Shown here: piece by piece, positions 46,263-54,438 of the stretch
Numbering within the stretch: the stretch's first letter is position 1
Layout: each line of letters starts with the position of its first letter
NCBI RefSeq assembly: GCF_031179385.1
Contig: NZ_JAPSHV010000007.1
Coordinates: forward strand, 1 to 55,122
Source: Arthrobacter sp.
GTDB taxonomy: Bacteria; Actinomycetota; Actinomycetes; Actinomycetales; Micrococcaceae
DNA length: 55,122 nt
Direction of reading: 5' to 3'
Program-made: the position numbers and the translations under genes
The notes under the pieces: model-generated
Seen by the model: only the letters and a program-made list of their open reading frames with translations
What the model was told of the DNA's origin: nothing
Database searches by the model: none

Positions 46263-46421
46263 GGCGGTTCGGTGACCCGTTTACAGTCCGGTAGTATTGA
46301 TAAGTCCGTGCCGACGTGGAGCCGCTGGAAGTAAAGCGGTAACAGCTGCACGGGTCAACGCAAAAGAACCTCCTGTTGCGGAAGGACCGCGACCGTTTAG
46401 CCCAGAGGAGGTGGGTTCACA

Positions 46422-46727
46422 ATGCGTGCATATGAACTGATGGTAATCATCGACCCCGATGTCGAGGAACGTACCGTTGAGCCAACACTTGAGAAGTTCC
46501 TGAACGTTGTACGCAACGGCGAAGGCACTGTAGACAAGGTGGACATCTGGGGACGTCGCCGCTTGGCCTACGACATCAAGAAGAAGTCCGAGGGCATTTA
46601 CGCCGTCGTCAACTTCACCGCTACCCCGGCTATCGCAGCTGAACTTGACCGCCAGCTTGGTCTGAACGAGACCATCATGCGCACCAAGATCATCCGCCCC
46701 GAGGAGCAGAAGGTTTCTGCCGAGTAG
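46422..46727 (+). CDS. rpsF: 30S ribosomal protein S6
   Basis: 101 aa, the usual size. It starts [20 protein letters not shown] and contains [20 protein letters not shown], the S6 signature. It binds 16S rRNA together with S18, whose gene is two genes downstream. AGAGGAGG lies just upstream of the ATG. It is first in the rpsF-ssb-rpsR-rplI unit. The GC-rich leader of about 110 bases before it could hold an S6:S18 autoregulatory fold, but I could not identify the consensus. Confidence 0.98.
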   Translation: MRAYELMVIIDPDVEERTVEPTLEKFLNVVRNGEGTVDKVDIWGRRRLAYDIKKKSEGIYAVVNFTATPAIAAELDRQLGLNETIMRTKIIRPEEQKVSAE

Positions 46728-46780
46728 TTTCGGCTTTCAACCACGTCCACCCCGGTGGACCAGTGACCGTAGGAGGCACC

Positions 46781-47329
46781 ATGGCAGGCGAGACCACAAT
46801 CACGGTCGTCGGTAATCTCACCAGCGACCCGGAACTTCGTTTCACCCCGTCAGGCTCCGCAGTGGCTAATTTCACCATTGCATCGACGCCGCGGACCTTC
46901 GACCGTCAGTCCAACGAATGGAAGGACGGCGAAACGCTGTTCCTCCGGGCGTCGGTCTGGCGTGAAGCGGCTGAGAACGTCGCGGAGACCCTCACCAAGG
47001 GAACCCGCGTTGTTGCACAGGGCCGCCTCAAGTCACGCTCGTATGAAACCAAGGAAGGCGAGAAGCGCACCGTCATGGAGCTGGAGGTGGACGAAATCGG
47101 TCCATCCCTGCGCTACGCATCCGCCAAGGTAAGCCGTACCCAGCGCTCCGGCGGTGGCGGCGGCTTCGGTGGGGGAGACAGCGGCGGCTTCGGCGGCGGC
47201 GGCTCCAACCAGGGTTGGGGAGGCGGCGGCCAGCAGAGCCAGCCGGCTCAGGACCCCTGGGGTGCACCGGCCGGCGGTAACTCGTCCGGTTGGGGCAGCG
47301 GCCCGGATTCGTCCGAACCGCCCTTCTAG
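46781..47329 (+). CDS. ssb: Single-stranded DNA-binding protein
   Basis: 182 aa. An N-terminal OB fold (residues about 1-115: [22 protein letters not shown], the [14 protein letters not shown] strand, [19 protein letters not shown]). A glycine-rich linker with many GGG and Gln follows, and a C-terminal tip DSSEPPF. The tip recruits replication and repair proteins and usually has more acidic residues (DDEPPF). The ATG at 46781 has AGGAGG four bases upstream; a GTG six codons earlier is rejected. It sits between rpsF and rpsR as in many bacteria. Confidence 0.97.
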   Translation: MAGETTITVVGNLTSDPELRFTPSGSAVANFTIASTPRTFDRQSNEWKDGETLFLRASVWREAAENVAETLTKGTRVVAQGRLKSRSYETKEGEKRTVMELEVDEIGPSLRYASAKVSRTQRSGGGGGFGGGDSGGFGGGGSNQGWGGGGQQSQPAQDPWGAPAGGNSSGWGSGPDSSEPPF

Positions 47330-47429
47330 ACCTTCCACGAAGCGTCGCCGCAGCGGCGTCGTCTTCACCACGTAATTCCCATCCCGCAGAACCGTTCTGC
47401 GGGCTCCACCAGACATAAGGAGCACCACG

Positions 47430-47669
47430 ATGGCTAAGGCTGAACTTCGTAAGCCCAAACCAAAGTCCAACCCCTTGAAGGCCGCTGACGTCACCGTCAT
47501 CGACTACAAGGACGTAGCACTGCTGCGTAAGTTCATTTCCGACCGCGGAAAGATCCGTGCGCGCCGCGTTACCGGCGTGACCGTGCAGGAACAGCGCAAA
47601 ATCGCCCAGGCAATCAAGAACGCCCGCGAAGTTGCACTCCTGCCTTACTCCGGCGCAGGCCGCGGCTAA
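47430..47669 (+). CDS. rpsR: 30S ribosomal protein S18
   Basis: 79 aa. The conserved [22 protein letters not shown] block and RRVTGV..QQRK-type segment identify S18, which docks beside S6 on the 30S platform. There are no paired zinc cysteines, so it is the zinc-free form. AAGGAG lies upstream of the ATG. rplI follows after 15 bases. Confidence 0.98.
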   Translation: MAKAELRKPKPKSNPLKAADVTVIDYKDVALLRKFISDRGKIRARRVTGVTVQEQRKIAQAIKNAREVALLPYSGAGRG

Positions 47670-47684
47670 GGAAAGGAACACACC

Positions 47685-48134
47685 ATGGCAAAGCTTATTC
47701 TGACCCAGGAAGTCACCGGTCTCGGAACCGCAGGCGACGTCGTCGAGGTGAAGAACGGTTACGCACGTAACTACCTTCTGCCCCGCGGTTTCGCTCTGAC
47801 CTGGACCAAGGGTGGCGAGAAGCAGGTGGAGTCCATCAAGGCTGCACGTACTGCTCGCGAGCACGCATCCCTCGAGGACGCCCAGCGCCAGGCTGCTGCC
47901 CTCCAGGCAAAGCCGGTCAAGCTGACCGTCAAGGCCGGCGAGTCCGGCCGCCTCTTCGGAACCGTAAAGGCCGAAGATGTCGCAAAGGCTGTCGAGGCCG
48001 CTGGCCTCGGCTCCATCGACAAGCGCAAGGTCGAACTGCCGGCCCACATCAAGTCGACCGGCAGCTACCAGGCGAACGTCCGTCTCCACGAGGATGTTGC
48101 CGCTGTTATCGACCTGGATGTCGTAGCCAGCTAG
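47685..48134 (+). CDS. rplI: 50S ribosomal protein L9
   Basis: 149 aa, standard length. The N-terminal domain ([20 protein letters not shown], then [16 protein letters not shown]) binds 23S rRNA; a long helix joins it to the C-terminal domain. GGAAAGGA lies before the ATG. A terminator follows, closing the ribosomal-protein unit. Confidence 0.98.
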   Translation: MAKLILTQEVTGLGTAGDVVEVKNGYARNYLLPRGFALTWTKGGEKQVESIKAARTAREHASLEDAQRQAAALQAKPVKLTVKAGESGRLFGTVKAEDVAKAVEAAGLGSIDKRKVELPAHIKSTGSYQANVRLHEDVAAVIDLDVVAS

Positions 48135-48151
48135 ATCAGTTTCGCTCAGGG

Positions 48152-48183
48152 AAGGCCCTGCTCCTTTGGAGCGGGGCCTTTCG
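48152..48183 (+). terminator. Terminator after rplI
   Basis: AAGGCCCTGCTCC, loop TTT, GGAGCGGGGCCTT with one G-T pair, running into a short T run. Confidence 0.85.
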
Positions 48184-48323
48184 CGTGTACTGATGCCGAA
48201 GGGCGCATCGGTGCGCATGCCCGTCCCCGTATATGTCCGGGCCACCATCAGGGCCTGAGAATAAACGGCCGTCACGGCGCTGCCCACCCATCCCCCGCAC
48301 ATATACCCAGCTAGCTGTGGAGT

Positions 48324-48559
48324 TGTGGATATTGGGTGCATAAAGGGCCGGCCGTAGGGCCAAATTCACCTTCTGTCAACACGGAACCAGCGGGTGAATG
48401 TTGGGCTCAGAAAGTTTTTCTCCACAGGCTGTTCGGAACGTCTTGCCTAGTCAAACCGCTGTTGTGAGCGGGCGACGGAGTAAATCCACATAGATATCCC
48501 CAGCCTCTGCACACAACACGCCGAACAATTACCCACTTATGCACACCCCCTGTGGATAA
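48324..48559. promoter_or_regulatory. Cluster of DnaA-box-like sites upstream of dnaB
   Basis: Two perfect TTATNCACA matches in opposite orientation five bases apart (48537-48545 on plus, 48551-48559 on minus). Three weaker sites accompany them: 48324-48332 (minus), 48418-48426 (plus) and 48482-48490 (plus). The whole rplI-dnaB gap (48184-48722) holds no gene I can support and is less GC-rich than its neighbours. Confidence 0.5.
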
Positions 48560-48722
48560 CTTGCTTGGCAGGGTGGCGCTTGGGCACTAGCGTTACGGGG
48601 TATCCCATCCCGCGCAAGGCTGTCGGTGGCGGCTGGTACCTATGGTTATTCAGCTCGGATCCATCGCCCCCAAGGGCTTGGGAACGGGATTTGGGGAAGT
48701 TTCGGGAAGGAAGGCCGCACTA

Positions 48723-50099
48723 GTGTCTTTGACTCATGCGGATACATCAGAAGATACTCGCTCCCCGGAATTCTCCCGGACACCACCGCAGGACCTGGTG
48801 GCGGAGCAGTCCGTCCTCGGCGGCATGATGCTTTCCAAAGACGCCATCGCAGACTGCGTCGAGGTACTGCGTGGAGTGGACTTCTACCGCCCGGCCCACG
48901 AGAGCATCTACGAGGCCATCATTGACCTGTATGGTCGCGGGGAGCCGGCTGACGCCGTCACCGTCTCGGATGAGCTAACCAAACGTGGCGAGATTTCACG
49001 GATCGGCGGCCCGGCTTACCTGCACACGCTGATCCAGTCGGTTCCCACCGCAGCCAACGCGGGCTTCTACGCGGAGATCGTCCGTGAGCGCGCCGTCCTG
49101 CGTCGCCTGGTGGACGCCGGGACCAAAATCGTTCAGCTCGGCTACTCCAATGACGGGGAGGTCGATGACATCGTCAACGCTGCCCAGGCTGAGGTTTATG
49201 CGGTTGCCGAGCGGCGTACGGCTGAAGACTATGTGCCCCTGAAGGACATCATCGAGGGCACGGTGGATGAGATCGAATCTGCCGGCCATCGCGGGGAGGG
49301 GATGACCGGCGTACCCACGGGGTTCTACGAATTCGACGAGCTCACCCAGGGCCTTCACGGCGGGCAGATGATCGTCATAGCTGCGCGACCAGCCATGGGT
49401 AAGTCAACATTCGCACTCGACTGGGCCCGGTCGGCTGCGATCAAGCACAACATGACCACAGTGTTCTTCTCCCTCGAAATGGGCCGGAATGAGATCGCTA
49501 TGCGCCTGTTGTCCGCCGAGGCCACGATCGGGCTGCAGGACCTCCGTAAGGGCACGGTCAAAGACGAGCAGTGGGGCAAGATCGCCACCACCATGGGCCG
49601 CATGAACGACGCCCCGCTCTTCATCGATGACAGCCCGAACATGTCCCTCATGGAGATTCGTGCCAAATGCCGTCGCTTGAAGCAGAGGCACGATCTCAAG
49701 CTGGTTGTCCTTGATTACCTGCAACTGATGTCCTCAGGTAAGCGCGTTGAGTCGAGGCAGCAGGAAGTCTCCGAGTTCTCACGAGCGCTGAAACTGTTGG
49801 CCAAGGAACTGAACGTCCCCGTCGTCGCCCTGTCACAGCTGAACCGTGGCTCGGAGCAGCGTACTGACAAGCGGCCCATGGTGTCTGACCTTCGTGAATC
49901 CGGATCGATCGAGCAGGACGCTGACATGGTCATCCTGCTCCACCGTGACGACGTCTACGACAAGGAGTCGCCACGCGCCGGTGAGGCGGATGTCATCGTT
50001 GCGAAGCACCGTAACGGACCTACCAAGACGCTTGTGGTCGGATTCCAGGGGCACTATTCGCGCTTCAACAACATGGCGGCTGACACCGGCGGGTTCTAA
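48723..50099 (+). CDS. dnaB: Replicative DNA helicase
   Basis: 458 aa, no intein. The N-terminal scaffold (PPQDLVAEQSVLGGMMLSKDAI) is followed by a RecA-like motor: Walker A ARPAMGKSTFALD, H1a FFSLEMGRNE, Walker B LKLVVLDYLQLM and the arginine-finger region near SGSIEQDADMV. DnaB hexamers unwind the replication fork. The GTG at 48723 is chosen because GGAAGGAAGG lies upstream and the residues before it are unlike the family; an ATG at 48642 is the longer alternative. The upstream gap carries DnaA-box-like sites. Confidence 0.96.
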   Translation: MSLTHADTSEDTRSPEFSRTPPQDLVAEQSVLGGMMLSKDAIADCVEVLRGVDFYRPAHESIYEAIIDLYGRGEPADAVTVSDELTKRGEISRIGGPAYLHTLIQSVPTAANAGFYAEIVRERAVLRRLVDAGTKIVQLGYSNDGEVDDIVNAAQAEVYAVAERRTAEDYVPLKDIIEGTVDEIESAGHRGEGMTGVPTGFYEFDELTQGLHGGQMIVIAARPAMGKSTFALDWARSAAIKHNMTTVFFSLEMGRNEIAMRLLSAEATIGLQDLRKGTVKDEQWGKIATTMGRMNDAPLFIDDSPNMSLMEIRAKCRRLKQRHDLKLVVLDYLQLMSSGKRVESRQQEVSEFSRALKLLAKELNVPVVALSQLNRGSEQRTDKRPMVSDLRESGSIEQDADMVILLHRDDVYDKESPRAGEADVIVAKHRNGPTKTLVVGFQGHYSRFNNMAADTGGF

Positions 50100-50112
50100 C
50101 CAATTCAGTCCG

Positions 50113-50682
50113 TCAGGGCAATCGGCTCGGTTTGAGGCGGTGCGGCACGCCAGCCTGTGCCGGAACGAGTTCTACGGGGCTCACGAGCACGGCCGCGCCA
50201 GTATGCAAGGAACCGGTGGAGAGCGGCTGACATCGAACGCCACCGCGCCCGCGCATTGCCGCATGTGCTCCGGGGGCGAGCATCCTATCCATCCATACAC
50301 ACGGGTGGGCCGGCCTGCCACCCCTCAAAGTGACGCTGTCTCCGCCGGACTCCAGTGCGAACTCCTGCCCGATGAGCGGTGCCAGGTGTGCACCCCTCAG
50401 AATCACATTGCGGCGCGTCAGCAGGGGATCGAAGGGACCGGCTCCCAGTTCCGCTGCGATAGCTTCCAGGGCTTCGACCGGGAACAGGGTTACGGCCGCG
50501 TCCATGTGTGCGGCCTTTCCGAAGAACCTGTCACCCACGATGCCCTTGCCCGCTACTACATCGGCTTTGTCGGCGTCGAGGGTGCTGACCTCGGCAGCGC
50601 CGTCGCGGGCCCTGCCGAAGTAGGCGTGCTGCGGCGACACCAGCAGATGAAGTATTTCGACGTTGTACCGGTACTCGGACAT
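50113..50682 (-). CDS. MOSC domain protein
   Basis: 189 aa, essentially one MOSC domain. The block LTRRNVILRGAHLAPLIGQEF, then HPCVWMD with the conserved Cys, then RGRGGVRCQPLSTGSLHTG identify it. MOSC proteins bind molybdenum cofactor or carry sulfur through the Cys; the substrate is unknown. The ATG at 50682 is favoured over one two codons upstream because TAGTTT lies six bases before it. It is convergent with dnaB and divergent from the CHAD gene. A MoaD-like gene lies 1.3 kb away, which may or may not be related. Confidence 0.88.
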   Translation of the reverse strand: MSEYRYNVEILHLLVSPQHAYFGRARDGAAEVSTLDADKADVVAGKGIVGDRFFGKAAHMDAAVTLFPVEALEAIAAELGAGPFDPLLTRRNVILRGAHLAPLIGQEFALESGGDSVTLRGGRPAHPCVWMDRMLAPGAHAAMRGRGGVRCQPLSTGSLHTGAAVLVSPVELVPAQAGVPHRLKPSRLP

Positions 50683-50688
50683 GTACAC

Positions 50689-50694
50689 AAACTA
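50689..50694 (-). promoter_or_regulatory. -10 element of the MOSC gene
   Basis: Minus strand TAGTTT six bases before the ATG at 50682; leaderless. Confidence 0.5.
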
Positions 50695-50773
50695 GCGGTT
50701 CACCGGGAGGAGGACCGCCATGGGGGATCGGGCAGCCTCTGCAGCAAGCCGCTGCGGAGACGGAAGCAACGTG

Positions 50774-50779
50774 CATGAT
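50774..50779 (+). promoter_or_regulatory. -10-like element of the CHAD gene
   Basis: CATGAT six bases before the ATG at 50786; the first base departs from TANNNT. Confidence 0.35.
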
Positions 50780-50785
50780 GGACTC

Positions 50786-51985
50786 ATGAGCGTCGAGGCG
50801 TCTGCAGCAGACCCCGCGGACACACCCTACGACACCGCAGGGAATGCACTCGGCCGTCGATCAGTGGAGTTGGTCCGACGCGTCCAGGATGATTCGGCCC
50901 GCTGGATCATCAGGCTGATGCTCGCCGGGCAGCACCATGAGGTGACTTTCGCCGGCCTGAAATCGCGGCCCCTGGATCTCCCGGTTGCCCTATCGCGTCA
51001 CCTTGTCGGCTTCACCGGCGGTGAGGAGCTCGCACCGGTGCGACCGAGCGGCAGCTCGGGAGCTGCCGGCAGTACATCCCTCGCACAGCGCGCAGGAGCA
51101 CCTGCGGCGTTGTCGGCCATGCTCCGGCATCTCTCGGACCAACTCCTCGTGGGAGACCTCGCCGTCCGGCTTGAACTGCCCGATGCCATTCACCAGCTAC
51201 GCGTGACCTGCCGATCCCTGCGGGCCCTGCTGAAGGCCGCGGCACCGTTCCTGGAGCGCAGCCGCAGGCGGGAAGCTAGTCAGCGGCTGAAGACTCTCGC
51301 CAGGGTATGCGCACCGGCGCGTGATGCTGAGATCACGGCACAGTTGCTCACCATGGGCCTAGATTCACTTACCCCTGTGAACGAGGACCTGATCACCCAT
51401 CTGCAGGAGCTTGCCTTCGCTCAATACACCGAGGGGTCCCGCGCTGTCAGGCAGGTCCTGCAGCAGAAAGAACACCATGATCTGTTGACGGAGATGAGCG
51501 CCTTCGCGCTGAATCCGCCGCTGACCGACAAGGTGACCGGCCTGACCGCCCGTCAACTTGCCAACAAACTCCTCCGACGAAGCCTGCGGGGCGTCCTGGA
51601 AAGCGCGGCTGAGCCGCCGGACCACGCCCTGTCTTCGGATGAGGCGGTGCTACAGCGCGCACACAACGTCCGCAAAGCCGCCAAAGCGGTCCGTTATGTT
51701 GCCTCGGTGCTGCACGGCGCGGGAATCAAGCCGCAGAAGGACCTACACAGGGCGGCGAAGACCAGCAAGCGGTACCAGCGTGAACTCGGCGCCATCATCG
51801 ACTCCTGGGTGGTGCTCAGGTGGCTCTCGAGCACCGCAGACCGCCAGGCCGGTGAGGGTGACCGCTACGACCTGGGTCTGATCCAGGGAGTCGCGGCCGC
51901 CCGGTACCGGGACAGCCTCCGGCATTCCGGGGAACTGATCGACGAATTCCTCTCGCAACTGGCCGACGGCTCACCCGCGTCCTAG
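50786..51985 (+). CDS. CHAD domain protein
   Basis: 399 aa. The C-terminal 270 residues are a CHAD domain: the basic helices IHQLRVTCRSLRALLKAAAPFL and HNVRKAAKAVRYVASVL carry the conserved Arg/Lys/His that bind polyphosphate. The N-terminal 120 residues may be a remnant CYTH-like part; the ExExK motif of active CYTH enzymes is not visible. It probably binds polyphosphate. The start at 50786 is placed on the leaderless-type element; the frame is open further upstream. It is convergent with the MoaD-like gene, overlapping it by four bases. Confidence 0.85.
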   Translation: MSVEASAADPADTPYDTAGNALGRRSVELVRRVQDDSARWIIRLMLAGQHHEVTFAGLKSRPLDLPVALSRHLVGFTGGEELAPVRPSGSSGAAGSTSLAQRAGAPAALSAMLRHLSDQLLVGDLAVRLELPDAIHQLRVTCRSLRALLKAAAPFLERSRRREASQRLKTLARVCAPARDAEITAQLLTMGLDSLTPVNEDLITHLQELAFAQYTEGSRAVRQVLQQKEHHDLLTEMSAFALNPPLTDKVTGLTARQLANKLLRRSLRGVLESAAEPPDHALSSDEAVLQRAHNVRKAAKAVRYVASVLHGAGIKPQKDLHRAAKTSKRYQRELGAIIDSWVVLRWLSSTADRQAGEGDRYDLGLIQGVAAARYRDSLRHSGELIDEFLSQLADGSPAS

Positions 51986-52269
51986 CCGCCGGCGACGGAC
52001 TGGATGATCATCACCTCTGATCCGGGGGTGACGGATGTGGCAAGCCCGTCCACCCGGCGGACGTCCTCGCCGTCCACGTAGACGTTCACGTACCGGCGCA
52101 GTGCGCCTGTCTCGTCGCGGATGCGTCGCGCCAACACGGGCCTGCCCTCTGAGAGGGCGTCGAGTACGGCGGACACCGTCGCCGGTGCGTCGACCGGAAC
52201 CTCGACGGCCGACCGGTCCTCGACCAGTGGCCGCAACAGCGTCGGGATGAGCACCGTCACTGCACTCAT
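51982..52269 (-). CDS. MoaD/ThiS family sulfur-carrier-like protein
   Basis: 95 aa ubiquitin-like fold. It starts MSAVTVLIPTLLRPLV, has VNVYVDGEDVRRVDGL and VTPGSEVMIIQSVAGG, and ends in the Gly-Gly that is adenylated and thiocarboxylated in MoaD and ThiS. No MoaE, MoeB or ThiF gene lies near. The ATG overlaps the stop of the beta-propeller gene (ATGA), so they are made together and probably work together. The overall job is unknown. Confidence 0.88.
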   Translation of the reverse strand: MSAVTVLIPTLLRPLVEDRSAVEVPVDAPATVSAVLDALSEGRPVLARRIRDETGALRRYVNVYVDGEDVRRVDGLATSVTPGSEVMIIQSVAGG

Positions 52270-53375
52270 GGCGAGGGGACAGGTGCAGTAGCCCCGACGA
52301 CGACGGCGGCACGTACGCACAGTACGTCCGGCAGGTGCGCTGCCACTTCCGTGAAGGTCTGGCCCTCGTCAGCGCTGGCGTAGACCGTTCCGCCGCGGGT
52401 GCCAAAGTAGACGCCGACTGGTTCTGCTGTGTCCACGCCTGCGGCGTCGCGCAACACGGCGTTGTATTCGCTGGAGGGTAGGCCGTTGTCGAGGCGGGTC
52501 CAGGTGGCTCCGGCGTCGTCTGTGCGGTGAACGGCAAGGCGCGCATCCGGTGGGATGCGCTCGCCGTCGGCCTTGAGCGGGATTACCCACGCTGTACCAC
52601 CGCGCCGCGGGTGGGAGAGCATCACGAATCCGAAGTCCGCGGGCAGTCCGTCGGCGATCGATTCCCACGTTTCCGCACCGTCATCGGACCGGTAGACACC
52701 GTGGTGGTTCTGGGCATAGAGCCGCTCCGGGTTTTCCGAGTCGCGGGCGATCTTGTGAACGCACTGGCCGAACTCCGGATTCGGGTCAGGCATGAAGTAG
52801 GCCGAGATGCCCTTGTTGCGGGGTTCCCAGGACTGACCGCCGTCGATGGAGCGGTAGACGCCGCCGGTGCTCATGGCCACGTGGACGGTGTCGTCCACCG
52901 GGTGCGGTATGACGGTGTGAGCTGCCGCCCCGCCGAATCCGGCTCCCCATTCCGAGCGATGCGGGTGGTCCCATAGCCCCCGGTTGAGCTCGAAGTGCTG
53001 TCCGCCGTCGGTGGATTTCCACACCGAGATCGGTTCGCAGCCGGCCCAGACAACGCCGGGGCGGTCTTCGGAGTCCGGCTGCAACTGCCAGATCCGGCCA
53101 AGGGCGGTCTCGTCTGATTCGGCGAACTTGATGGCACCCTGCTCGGGTTCGGACCAGGTGGAGCCGAGATCGTCGGAGTAGACAACAGTTGGGCCCCAGT
53201 GCCAGTCCATCATCCCGACGAGGATTCTCGTCCTGCCGCCGCGCGTATCGATACCGATGCTCGGGATCTCCGACATCAGATGGTGAGGCTGGGACAGGGT
53301 CCAGTTCTGCCGGTCCGTGCTGGTAGCCAGCCACAGACCCTTTTTGGTGCCGATGGCAATGACGGTGGTTTCCAT
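52266..53375 (-). CDS. BNR/sialidase-like beta-propeller protein
   Basis: 369 aa, no signal peptide, so cytosolic. Repeated Asp-box-like blades (YSDDLGSTWSEPE, WKSTDGGQHFEL, YRSIDGGQSWEPR, YRSDDGAETWESI, HRTDDAGATWTRL, YASADEGQTFTEV) make a six- or seven-bladed propeller of the BNR/YCF48 type. It opens METTVIAIGTKKGLWLATS. Database names such as exo-alpha-sialidase are based on the fold only; the Arg triad of sialidases is not evident. It is coupled to the MoaD-like gene. A shared 18-base element lies 68 bases upstream. The ATG at 53375 is chosen from the family N-terminus. Confidence 0.85.
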   Translation of the reverse strand: METTVIAIGTKKGLWLATSTDRQNWTLSQPHHLMSEIPSIGIDTRGGRTRILVGMMDWHWGPTVVYSDDLGSTWSEPEQGAIKFAESDETALGRIWQLQPDSEDRPGVVWAGCEPISVWKSTDGGQHFELNRGLWDHPHRSEWGAGFGGAAAHTVIPHPVDDTVHVAMSTGGVYRSIDGGQSWEPRNKGISAYFMPDPNPEFGQCVHKIARDSENPERLYAQNHHGVYRSDDGAETWESIADGLPADFGFVMLSHPRRGGTAWVIPLKADGERIPPDARLAVHRTDDAGATWTRLDNGLPSSEYNAVLRDAAGVDTAEPVGVYFGTRGGTVYASADEGQTFTEVAAHLPDVLCVRAAVVVGATAPVPSP

Positions 53376-53442
53376 GAGTACTCGATTCACCGGAAGAGGA
53401 GTACGCGGCCGCCGTGGACACACCATCACATGACCGACCGCA

Positions 53443-53460
53443 TGTGGACACTGTAAACAA
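53443..53460 (-). promoter_or_regulatory. Operator-like 18-base element upstream of the propeller/MoaD operon
   Basis: Plus strand reads TGTGGACACTGTAAACAA. It is identical at 16 of 18 positions to the element upstream of the TetR gene (54879-54896, read on the minus strand) and has the same orientation relative to its gene. 53376-53559 holds nothing else except the promoter of the HD gene. Confidence 0.55.
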
Positions 53461-53546
53461 TGGCACAGCCGCCTTGGGCTGTACAGAGGTTTTTGAAGGA
53501 GAGGTCCCCTACAGTCCGGGCGCCGCTCGCCGGAACCGTAGGCCGA

Positions 53547-53552
53547 TAAGCT
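53547..53552 (+). promoter_or_regulatory. -10 element of the DUF4031-HD gene
   Basis: TAAGCT seven bases before the ATG at 53560; no ribosome site. Confidence 0.5.
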
Positions 53553-53559
53553 TCTGCCC

Positions 53560-54438
53560 ATGGCCGTGTACATTGATCCTCCCCTCTGGCCTGCGCACGG
53601 AACCGTTTTTTCCCACCTGATCTCGGATGCCTCGCTGGAGGAACTGCACGCTTTCGCAGCGGAAGCCGGCATCCCGGAGCGGGCCTTTGACCTTGACCAC
53701 TACGACGTGCCCGCCCGCCGATACCGCCAACTCGTCACGCTCGGCGCACGGGAGGTCGACGGCGGCGCCCTGGTTCGTATCCTCATCGCGAGCGGATTGC
53801 GGGTTCCCGCACGACGAAGGCCTGCCAAAATCCAGCAAGCCCTGCAGGCTCGCTGGGAGCAAACCCTGCCCGGTGCGCAGCGGCTGGGGTCAGAGCTCCT
53901 GAGCCGGTGGTCTGAGCCGCACCGTCGCTATCACACGCCCGAGCACCTGCTCGATGTGCTGGAAGCGCTGGACCTCCTCTTCACCGAGAACGACGACGCC
54001 GACACCCGCCTTCAGGTCCGGCTCGCCGCCTGGTTCCACGACGCAGTGTATGCGGGCGAGGCCGGGAGGGACGAGGAAGCGTCCGCCGCGCTCGCGCAGG
54101 CCCGCCTTGCACGCCACCTCGAGCAGCCCGCCGAGGTTCAACGGCTGGTGTTACTCACCGCCACCCACGCGCCAGGCCAAGGGGACCGGCCCGGGGAACT
54201 GCTGTGCGACGCTGATCTTTCCGTGCTGGGCCGTCCGCCGGGCGGATACCGGCGCTACCTGTCAGCCGTCCGCCAGGAGTACGCCCATGTGCCGGACGAG
54301 GACTTCGCCCGCGGTAGGGCCGCCGTCGTCGACCGTCTGCGGTGCCTTGACCCGCTGTACCGGACAGGGGAGGGGCAGCGGCTATGGGCGGACCAGGCCC
54401 AGCAGAACCTGCGGGCTGAGGCCCTTACGCTGCGCTGA
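53560..54438 (+). CDS. DUF4031-HD domain fusion protein
   Basis: 292 aa. Residues 1-85 are a DUF4031 domain (MAVYIDPPLWPAHGTVFSHL, then ERAFDLDHYDVPARRY). Residues about 100-290 are an HD-type phosphohydrolase-like domain with RRYHTPEHLLDVL, AAWFHDAVYAG and LLCDADLSVLG, which supply the His, His-Asp and Asp metal ligands. The substrate is unknown. Both domains are found as separate proteins elsewhere. The start is placed by the leaderless promoter. The end overlaps the convergent GNAT gene by 14 bases. Confidence 0.85.
   Translation: MAVYIDPPLWPAHGTVFSHLISDASLEELHAFAAEAGIPERAFDLDHYDVPARRYRQLVTLGAREVDGGALVRILIASGLRVPARRRPAKIQQALQARWEQTLPGAQRLGSELLSRWSEPHRRYHTPEHLLDVLEALDLLFTENDDADTRLQVRLAAWFHDAVYAGEAGRDEEASAALAQARLARHLEQPAEVQRLVLLTATHAPGQGDRPGELLCDADLSVLGRPPGGYRRYLSAVRQEYAHVPDEDFARGRAAVVDRLRCLDPLYRTGEGQRLWADQAQQNLRAEALTLR

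Noticed and set aside
48184-48722. Possible replication origin
   Set aside because: DnaA-box-like sites are present, but there is no dnaA or dnaN and no long AT-rich unwinding region; regulation of dnaB is more likely.
52266-53375. Annotation as a sialidase
   Set aside because: Asp-box blades alone do not make a sialidase; there is no signal peptide and the catalytic Arg triad is not evident.
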